Made by a program: the position numbers and the translations under genes. Of a stretch of DNA of 38,705 nt, positions 7,529-12,206 are shown piece after piece. Position 1 is the stretch's first letter. Each line of letters opens with the position of its first letter. The notes beneath the pieces are model-generated. The model was not told the origin of the DNA and did no database searches. It saw only the letters and a list, made by a program, of their open reading frames with translations. Source of the DNA: a virus; the IMG/VR virus record IMGVR_UViG_3300023099_000118, positions 1 through 38,705 of that record. One strand, given 5' to 3'.

Positions 7529-7992
7529 TAACCCGCCTTATGGATCGGGATCCCCATTGCAGCCAATTCCTGTAAACACTTCTCGCGCTCTTTACTGTCT
7601 GCCGGTGATCGCTCTGTGCGTTGGATTTGCGCTGCGTTTTGTTCGTTTAATTCCAGTGGAATAGGTGGCATTACTGCCGTTTTATTCAGGATTAATTCCA
7701 TTGCGTTTATTCCGTGCCTTGTCATTACGGTTACCTGGTACAGCAGCGCTATGCGGCTGTCATACGGGGCGGGGCGCTGGCGTTGTTCAGTGGTGAGGTA
7801 GCCAGCCTTGCGCGCCCATTCTTTGGGGCTGTTCTTCGCGTCGTCGCCCTTGAAGGTTCCGGCGTGGATCCAGCCTGGAATTAGCGGCGTTGTGTGGCTC
7901 TCGCCGCGCAACATTTTGTAAAACTCGATATGCCCCATGCCAAACATCCCTGCCGCTGTTTTAAGGTCGAAAGTTCTGATTGCATGGCTCAT
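7528..7992 (-). CDS. KilAC-type antirepressor-domain protein
   Basis: 154 residues. The region 9-100 has the KilAC pattern of phage antirepressors: a helix-turn-helix opening (LKTAAGMFGMGHIEFYKMLR), a middle with KEWARKAGYL, and the YQVTVMTRHGINAME ending that corresponds to the conserved ...T.KG... close of KilAC. No N-terminal Bro or Rha domain is present, so it is a stand-alone KilAC protein. KilAC proteins typically modulate repressor activity or early phage transcription. Start ATG is three bases after the preceding stop. Confidence 0.65.
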   Translation of the reverse strand: MSHAIRTFDLKTAAGMFGMGHIEFYKMLRGESHTTPLIPGWIHAGTFKGDDAKNSPKEWARKAGYLTTEQRQRPAPYDSRIALLYQVTVMTRHGINAMELILNKTAVMPPIPLELNEQNAAQIQRTERSPADSKEREKCLQELAAMGIPIHKAG

Positions 7993-7994
7993 GG

Positions 7995-8564
7995 TTAGGC
8001 CGCTCTTTTGTTTGAATCCCGGATAAGTGGAACCAGCTTTGCGGCAATCTCTTGTTGGTCGTCGTTGCCATTGCCAAGCTGATAAGTCAGGTCAAAAAGT
8101 TTTGCGTTACGCGGATGAAAATCACCCGAGCCTTTGCCTCCTTGGCGGTATAGGTGGATCATGATTCCGCCGCGCGAGCGGATGTAGTCCGCTTCGTACG
8201 TGTGGTTAATTCCGCTGACGATGTGGCCGCTAAATAAATTTCGCGTGGTGGGTGTGAAGCCTTGCACTGATGTGCAGAGTCGTTCGGCCAAGGTTTCAAT
8301 AAAATATTTGTTATTGACGCCGCAAATGCAGGAATAGAATTCGCGCTCAAATGCAGCGACAGTGCAATTTAATTTGCCGATGCGATCGGTACCCGCCATA
8401 GACGATGCAACGATTGGGGGAACGCCTGTGATGCTTGCGAGCACATCTACAAACGGCTGGCGCATGCTGACGTGCATAAGGCTCAGGCTATTGCTGATTG
8501 TAAAAATAACTTTCTTGGCTTCTTCTGAACGCTCACCCGTAACGCCTATTAAAAAAGTATTCAT
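7995..8564 (-). CDS. Degenerate dNMP-kinase-like P-loop protein
   Basis: 189 residues from ATG 8564, which overlaps the upstream stop as TAATG after AAGGAG. The outline follows phage deoxynucleoside monophosphate kinases: an N-terminal beta strand plus loop (FLIGVTGERSEEAKKVIF), SLMHVSMRQPFVDVLASITG, and a late IRSRGGIMIHLYR segment matching the GG-V-I-I-R strand, then DFHP. The P-loop lacks the G-K-[ST] signature and the usual D-R-F-N-E motif reads GINHTYEAD. I infer a fold retained without the usual catalysis. It may serve as a host-directed binder. Assignment is moderate. Confidence 0.45.
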   Translation of the reverse strand: MNTFLIGVTGERSEEAKKVIFTISNSLSLMHVSMRQPFVDVLASITGVPPIVASSMAGTDRIGKLNCTVAAFEREFYSCICGVNNKYFIETLAERLCTSVQGFTPTTRNLFSGHIVSGINHTYEADYIRSRGGIMIHLYRQGGKGSGDFHPRNAKLFDLTYQLGNGNDDQQEIAAKLVPLIRDSNKRAA

Positions 8565-8989
8565 TAACAAGACTCCTTGATTGTGAATTGATTGTTGCTC
8601 CCATTGCGCTGTGAGCGTGCGAAACTACGGTTGAACTGAGTGCGCGGGTTGCGCGCAATTCTTGCGGTATCGTTATGCGAATCTGGTGCTATTGATGCAA
8701 ATAACGCGATAAATGCTGCTGCAAAAAGTGAAAGGAATTGCAGGTGCAGTGATTCAAATGCCCGCATGATTAATGCGGGTGTGCTGTTCACTTCCAGCTT
8801 GAAAAATAATTCATTGAGAATTTGTTTTACGTTATTGTTGCTGCAATTTAAAAGCTGCGCGCACTCGCGCACTGACTTACCCTGGGCGCGCAGTAGCAGC
8901 ACTTGCGATTGACGTGGTGTTAAGCCGCTCGCATGTAGGTGGCCGATTTGATAGCCGGTGTCTGTGCGTTGGGTGAGTGGGGCGTTCAT
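8564..8989 (-). CDS. LuxR-type HTH protein with membrane segment
   Basis: 141 residues. Residues 22-70 (GLTPRQSQVLLLRAQGKS, ECAQLLNCSNNNVKQIL) are a good GerE/LuxR helix-turn-helix. Immediately after, LQFLSLFAAAFIALFASI is a likely membrane helix, and the C-terminus is basic and Asn-rich. No receiver or autoinducer domain is present. It may regulate early transcription from the membrane. It overlaps both neighbours as ATGA or TAATG. The HTH call is firm; membrane location is inferred. Confidence 0.75.
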   Translation of the reverse strand: MNAPLTQRTDTGYQIGHLHASGLTPRQSQVLLLRAQGKSVRECAQLLNCSNNNVKQILNELFFKLEVNSTPALIMRAFESLHLQFLSLFAAAFIALFASIAPDSHNDTARIARNPRTQFNRSFARSQRNGSNNQFTIKESC

Positions 8990-9243
8990 TGCAGCACCTC
9001 AGAAAACCGCTCTCTAATGGCTGCCTCTGGGCGTGGTGTGTGCCCAGGGAATATCAACGGTGATTCCTCATTAAAATCAAGCGCAGCAGCTTCGATGCAA
9101 GAAACAAGTTCGCGCAGAGTTAGCTCCAGAACGTCGCAGGATTTAATTTTTGCCAGGTTTTCTATGCGCTCAATAACCATGCGCTGGTAAATACCATTGC
9201 ATTCATACACATCAAGCAGCGCGAGTAGGGACAAGGTTCTCAT
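8986..9243 (-). CDS. Hypothetical early protein
   Basis: 85 residues, largely helical (MRTLSLLALLDVYECNGIYQ at the start, then ENLAKIKSCDVLELTLRELV). It overlaps the genes on both sides by four bases (ATGA), so it is translated as part of the operon. I recognise no domain. The content is soluble and acidic. A regulator or adaptor of the LuxR-type neighbour is possible but not shown. Confidence 0.5.
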   Translation of the reverse strand: MRTLSLLALLDVYECNGIYQRMVIERIENLAKIKSCDVLELTLRELVSCIEAAALDFNEESPLIFPGHTPRPEAAIRERFSEVLQ

Positions 9244-9437
9244 GCTGCATCACCGCCAAAAGGGGTGTGGTCAAGCGCGGTGTGATATGCAGGTTTGGTT
9301 TTGCGCATTTGCGGCGCTGCGCCGCTTGGCTCCACCAGACGGGCATAGGTGCGGCCAGCAACAGCGCGCAGACCGGTGGCGAGTTGAATACTGGCAAGAT
9401 GTTTAGGTGAGCAGGCGGTCGGGTGGATAAGTACCAT
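9240..9437 (-). CDS. First gene of the leftward early operon, hypothetical
   Basis: 65 residues (MVLIHPTACSPKHLASIQLA) with no recognised domain. It is the first gene after the leftward promoter. GGGGA lies six bases before the ATG, within the right arm of an inverted repeat (9445-9470). Its stop overlaps the next start as ATGA. The position next to an operator-controlled promoter is that of lambda N, but nothing in the protein shows an antitermination role: the N-terminus is not arginine-rich. Confidence 0.5.
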   Translation of the reverse strand: MVLIHPTACSPKHLASIQLATGLRAVAGRTYARLVEPSGAAPQMRKTKPAYHTALDHTPFGGDAA

Positions 9438-9444
9438 GACGTTT

Positions 9445-9470
9445 CCCCATCGGTTTAGGTGTCGATGGGG
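9445..9470 (-). repeat. Inverted repeat at the leader of the leftward operon
   Basis: CCCCATCG (9445-9452) and CGATGGGG (9463-9470) form an eight-base stem with a ten-base loop. Read leftward, the ribosome site of the 9437 gene is inside the second arm. If the promoter is where I place it, transcripts start inside the first arm, so only read-through RNA would form the full hairpin. Confidence 0.5.
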
Positions 9471-9472
9471 TA

Positions 9473-9492
9473 ATAATACGCAAGCGAATTAA
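9473..9492. promoter_or_regulatory. Operator OL, site 1
   Basis: ATAATACGC-AA-GCGAATTAA, matching the perfect site at 10673 with two changed bases in the right half. It covers the -10 region of the leftward promoter. Confidence 0.6.
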
Positions 9493-9500
9493 AAAGGCAA
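9473..9500 (-). promoter_or_regulatory. Leftward early promoter (PL-like)
   Basis: On the minus strand TTGCCT (9500-9495) and TATTAT (9478-9473) are separated by 16 bases, a fair sigma-70 promoter. It faces the 9437 gene. Both operator-like sites (9473-9492 and 9499-9516) overlap it, so the repressor should shut it off. Confidence 0.6.
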
Positions 9501-9516
9501 TACGTCTGCGTATAAT
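9499..9516. promoter_or_regulatory. Operator OL, site 2
   Basis: AATACGT-CT-GCGTATAAT, differing from the AATACGC-N2-GCGTATT consensus by one base in each half. It overlaps the -35 element of the leftward promoter. Confidence 0.55.
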
Positions 9517-9533
9517 TATTTTCTGTCAGGCAA

Positions 9534-9556
9534 TAAAAAACCCGCCGAAGCGGGTT
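9534..9556 (-). terminator. Rho-independent terminator after DUF4236
   Basis: Read leftward, AACCCGC and GCGGGTT form a seven-base stem closed by a TTCG tetraloop and followed by a run of T. It begins 25 bases after the DUF4236 stop and separates the immunity transcript from the leftward early promoter. Confidence 0.85.
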
Positions 9557-9580
9557 GTTGAAGTGTTTGTTTTTGACGGC

Positions 9581-9874
9581 TTAGACGATCTTTGCGATTA
9601 TCCAGATGACAAAGATGATTGCGCAAATGGTTACCCATCCGGGCAGGTGATTGTTTTTGGAGGATTCAGCCTGCTTTGGTTGTTTTGTCTTTTTGGAGTG
9701 ATTGTGAGTATAGGAGATGCCTGAGCCTGGAATCCCAACGGTTGATTTTACGCCGTCCTTTCCAACATTTACTGTAGCGCCTGGCTTTCCAACAGATGTG
9801 CTCACTCCAGATTTGCTCAAGTTAATGTGCAGACCGGGTGCAAGTTTAATTCTCTTTCTAAGTCTGATCCCCAT
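9581..9874 (-). CDS. DUF4236 domain protein with C-terminal membrane helix
   Basis: 97 residues. The first 57 match DUF4236: RLRKRIKLAPGLHINLSKSG, then STSVGKPGATVNVGKDG and TVGIPGSGISYT. A charged linker follows, then a membrane helix (WVTICAIIFVIWIIAKIV). GGAGCCACACC precedes the ATG. It lies after the repressor gene and before a terminator, so it is probably expressed in the lysogen. A lysogenic conversion or exclusion role is possible; the family's function is not known to me. Confidence 0.85.
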   Translation of the reverse strand: MGIRLRKRIKLAPGLHINLSKSGVSTSVGKPGATVNVGKDGVKSTVGIPGSGISYTHNHSKKTKQPKQAESSKNNHLPGWVTICAIIFVIWIIAKIV

Positions 9875-9910
9875 GGTGTGGCTCCAATTATTTCCGAAGA
9901 AGTGTTGTTC

Positions 9911-10645
9911 CTAAAAATCCAAAATCATTTGCACGACTACACCTACGATTTCGCAATTTCCGTTAACTTTTATTAGGCTGTGCTGCGGATTTAGGGGTTT
10001 TAAGTATGTGTGAGGCCCGTCAATAACAAGTTTTTTGAGTGTCACGTCATTCGTGTCGGTCAATTTTGCGATCACGATTTTCCCATTAACTGCCGGTATT
10101 TCTGGATCTACAATAATAATTGCCCCATCTGGTATCGATGGGCTGCCATAAGGGTTGGTCATTGAGTCGCCTTCAACCCTAAGTGCAAATGCGCTCGCGC
10201 TGATGTTTGCCGCAGTTAGTCGCCATTCATCTGAATCCCCGGGCTGATGCAAATCAATTGCTTCTCTCCATTCGCCTGCCGTTACCCACGAAATTAGTGG
10301 CACTTTAGTTAATCCTTTACTGGGCGTTACGTTGTATAGGCCTGTTGCTTCCTTGATCTCATAATCGAAGATATCTATTCCGGGAATGGGTGCTTCGCCT
10401 CTGAGCTGTGCTGGAGTGAGGTCAAGCTTGTTTGCAACGATGAGAATTTTATCGTCTTTTGGTTGCGTTCCAGTTCTGAGCCAACGGAAAAAGGTTGGCT
10501 GCGGAATTCCGAAATATATGGCCGCATTGCCCTGATGCAGTTCGTTATCTCCTTTCATTAAGGAGGGAACTTTTAGTTTGCACGCAAGCAAAAGAGTCTC
10601 AACAAATGTACGGGGTAGGAATTTATTCATAAACGAATAATACAT
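9911..10645 (-). CDS. cI: CI-like repressor, LexA/S24 peptidase family
   Basis: The prophage repressor, 244 residues. Residues 15-65 hold a helix-turn-helix region (GNAAIYFGIPQPTFFRWLR) and the C-terminal half is a LexA-type S24 domain. The self-cleavage site is A123-G124 (WVTAGEW), catalytic Ser S161 (GDSM) and Lys K204 (VTLKKL), so SOS-induced cleavage should work. I keep the ATG at 10645 because AGGGA precedes it at about 11 bases; ATG 10630 has no ribosome site. It diverges from cro across the operator. Confidence 0.92.
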   Translation of the reverse strand: MYYSFMNKFLPRTFVETLLLACKLKVPSLMKGDNELHQGNAAIYFGIPQPTFFRWLRTGTQPKDDKILIVANKLDLTPAQLRGEAPIPGIDIFDYEIKEATGLYNVTPSKGLTKVPLISWVTAGEWREAIDLHQPGDSDEWRLTAANISASAFALRVEGDSMTNPYGSPSIPDGAIIIVDPEIPAVNGKIVIAKLTDTNDVTLKKLVIDGPHTYLKPLNPQHSLIKVNGNCEIVGVVVQMILDF

Positions 10646-10662
10646 TTTCGTTCAATTCCCTG

Positions 10663-10692
10663 TTGAATAATAATAATACGCTGGCGTATTAT
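10663..10692 (+). promoter_or_regulatory. Rightward early promoter (PR-like)
   Basis: TTGAAT (10663-10668) and TATTAT (10687-10692) are 18 bases apart, about 25 bases upstream of cro. The -10 element is inside the operator. Confidence 0.65.
10673..10692. promoter_or_regulatory. Operator OR
   Basis: ATAATACGC-TG-GCGTATTAT is symmetric over nine bases on each side of a two-base centre. Weaker copies sit at the leftward promoter (9473 and 9499). It is the likely binding site shared by CI and Cro. Confidence 0.75.
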
Positions 10693-10717
10693 GTTGATTC
10701 GAATTTGAGGACTTGAT

Positions 10718-10912
10718 ATGCCAAACATCAGAGAGATGCTGGTTTCCATAGCAAAGACAGGGCTTTCGCAGGCTGAAATTGCCGAAATGGTGGGTGTTAG
10801 TCAGCCGACTGTTCATCGCGCAATGACCTCTGGGTCTGTTGTTAAGTATGAAACCGGTAAAAAAATCGAGCAGCTATATGCTGAGCGTGTAGAAGATCAG
10901 AAGGCCGCCTAA
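10718..10912 (+). CDS. cro: Cro-like regulator
   Basis: 64 residues with a helix-turn-helix at 15-40 (GLSQAEIAEMVGVSQPTVHR). It lies opposite the repressor gene, which is the position of Cro, and should compete for the shared operators to commit the phage to lytic growth. TTGAGGACTTGAT gives a good ribosome site. The C-terminus (QLYAERVEDQKAA) is a charged helix. A terminator follows two bases after the stop, so downstream early genes need read-through or their own promoter. Confidence 0.85.
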   Translation: MPNIREMLVSIAKTGLSQAEIAEMVGVSQPTVHRAMTSGSVVKYETGKKIEQLYAERVEDQKAA

Positions 10913-10943
10913 CCGCCGTGCATACCCGCATGGCGGTTTTTTT
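10913..10943 (+). terminator. Rho-independent terminator after cro
   Basis: CCGCCGTGC and GCATGGCGG form a nine-base stem (one G-U pair) with a six-base loop, then seven T. It stands where lambda tR1 stands, between cro and the replication genes. Confidence 0.85.
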
Positions 10944-11066
10944 GTCTCTGTGAATTTAAAAATGTGCATTTTGGCGACTCCGTTAGCGATAACGCCATAG
11001 TGCATTTAAGCGCCAAACGGAAGCCAATCATCAGCTGGTTATGAGTTTTTGTACAGGGGTGGTGTG
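10944..11066 (+). other. Untranslated region between cro terminator and early genes
   Basis: 123 bases without a gene. TTTTGGCG near 10971 and CGCCAAA near 11010 are complementary, as are TCCGTT and AACGGA nearby, so the RNA may fold. I see no convincing promoter or operator. Confidence 0.3.
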
Positions 11067-11225
11067 ATGGGTGCGCTGATCGCTTTGGTAGTTTGGAGTT
11101 TGATCGCTGGTTCAGAATTTCAGGCCAAGAGATTCCTCTCCGGTTTTTTAATGATGTGTGTTGCAGCGTATTTTTTTATTGCTGTTATCGGCGCGTTTGC
11201 GGGGAGTGGTGAGTTATGCGCATAG
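11067..11225 (+). CDS. Small two-span membrane protein
   Basis: A 52-residue frame, MGALIALVVWSLIAGSEFQA, then KRFLSGFLMMCVAAYFFIAV and a short polar end. Two hydrophobic helices are joined by a basic turn. A good ribosome site (AGGGGTGGTGTG) precedes it, and it overlaps the next gene by ten bases. Early phage membrane proteins of this size often affect superinfection or host membrane, but I recognise no family. Confidence 0.5.
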   Translation: MGALIALVVWSLIAGSEFQAKRFLSGFLMMCVAAYFFIAVIGAFAGSGELCA

Positions 11226-11461
11226 GTGATTATCGGGTCGTGATTGATCCCGTTAGAAAATCGTTCAAGTTGTGCCATGGAAAAACTACGCTTAGAAAGC
11301 AGAGCAAAATCGTCAGGTTCAAGCGTTTTATGGGCGTATACACGCTTCTTAAAAACGGTGAAATAGTGAAGAGCGAAATCAATAAAACGCTGTTCATGAA
11401 TGAGTTTACCTGGCAGCAGTGTCAGCGGGCGTTGGAGTTGCAGGAAGGGGGGTGTGTGTGA
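11216..11461 (+). CDS. Hypothetical early protein
   Basis: 81 residues, strongly basic in the first half (RKSFKLCHGKTTLRKQSKIV), consistent with nucleic-acid binding, and ending in FTWQQCQRALELQEGG. It starts inside the end of the 52-residue membrane gene and its stop overlaps the GTG start of the next gene. The overlaps on both sides support expression in the early operon. No known domain. Confidence 0.5.
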   Translation: MRIGDYRVVIDPVRKSFKLCHGKTTLRKQSKIVRFKRFMGVYTLLKNGEIVKSEINKTLFMNEFTWQQCQRALELQEGGCV

Positions 11462-11697
11462 AGCTTAATAGTGACACGTTATTTATATTGGGTAGGCCAA
11501 ATTTTATGTGCGCCTCAATAGCGGCCAGAATGCGTCAGCTAGGCCATGTGATTCCTCCAAAATCTGAATATGAGCAAGCTCACGTTATAAACTTGATGCT
11601 TGAATATTATGAAAAATTTGGCAGCAACTGGCGTGATGAAATTGAAAATTATTTGCGCGCTAATTCCTCTGGTGATCAGCCCGCAGGGCAGGGGTAG
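11458..11697 (+). CDS. Hypothetical early protein, GTG start
   Basis: 79 residues. I choose GTG at 11458 (KLNSDTLFILGRPNF follows) because it overlaps the previous stop as GTGA and a purine-rich GGAAGGGGGG ribosome site lies just upstream. An ATG at 11515 would drop this start. The rest (AARMRQLGHVIPPKSEYEQA) is helical. Similar small proteins occur between cro and replication genes, but I cannot name a function. Confidence 0.55.
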   Translation: MKLNSDTLFILGRPNFMCASIAARMRQLGHVIPPKSEYEQAHVINLMLEYYEKFGSNWRDEIENYLRANSSGDQPAGQG

Positions 11698-11700
11698 AGA

Positions 11701-11997
11701 ATGGAAATCGAACAGCGCTATTTGGTTTTCAAAATTAAAGATTTGGTTGCTGCTGATATTACCGAAGAAGAGCGTGCAGTTCTAAATGGTATCAGCAATA
11801 AGGTTTCTCGTAGCAGAAAAGATCGAGGAAAGCCCGAGATTCAATGTCTTGTTGTTGAACGCGACTGGCCAGAGTGGGCTGAAACCGGAATGGCAATATC
11901 CGGCAGGGTTGCCAAAGAAAATGGCGGGACCTATTTATCTGGGCGAACTGATTTTGCGAGGCGATATTTAGTCGGCACACAGCCCGTAGGGCGTTAA
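11701..11997 (+). CDS. Conserved phage hypothetical protein
   Basis: 98 residues beginning MEIEQRYLVFKIKDLVAADI. The [EQ]QRY-V-K pattern, followed by a helix (EERAVLNGISNKV) and LVVERDWPEW, matches a recurrent small early protein of Pseudomonas-type temperate phages. Function is not known to me. It lies three bases after the previous stop and 12 bases before the zinc-finger gene. Confidence 0.6.
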   Translation: MEIEQRYLVFKIKDLVAADITEEERAVLNGISNKVSRSRKDRGKPEIQCLVVERDWPEWAETGMAISGRVAKENGGTYLSGRTDFARRYLVGTQPVGR

Positions 11998-12009
11998 TAG
12001 GGTTGAAGC

Positions 12010-12177
12010 ATGATGCCATTTTTTAAAATGAAATGCGGATTGTGTGGTGGAACTGGAAAAGTCAGGGCTTCTGATGAATATCGCGGCAAAGTTGTTTATG
12101 TCGATAAGACTTGCAGCTTCTGCGGTGGGAATGGATACAAGCTTTCGCGCAATACTCATTGCGATAAAAAAAATTGA
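12010..12177 (+). CDS. Small DnaJ-type zinc-finger protein
   Basis: 55 residues with two CxxCxGxG repeats: CGLCGGTG near the start and CSFCGGNG about 27 residues later, the signature of the DnaJ cysteine-rich zinc site. There is no J-domain. The ATG at 12010 is preceded by GGGTTGAAGC. It lies 29 bases before the primase-helicase and may assist its assembly or bind DNA. The zinc motif is clear, the role is inferred. Confidence 0.6.
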   Translation: MMPFFKMKCGLCGGTGKVRASDEYRGKVVYVDKTCSFCGGNGYKLSRNTHCDKKN

Positions 12178-12206
12178 ATTTATCGACTTAGCCTAAGAAG
12201 TTATCC

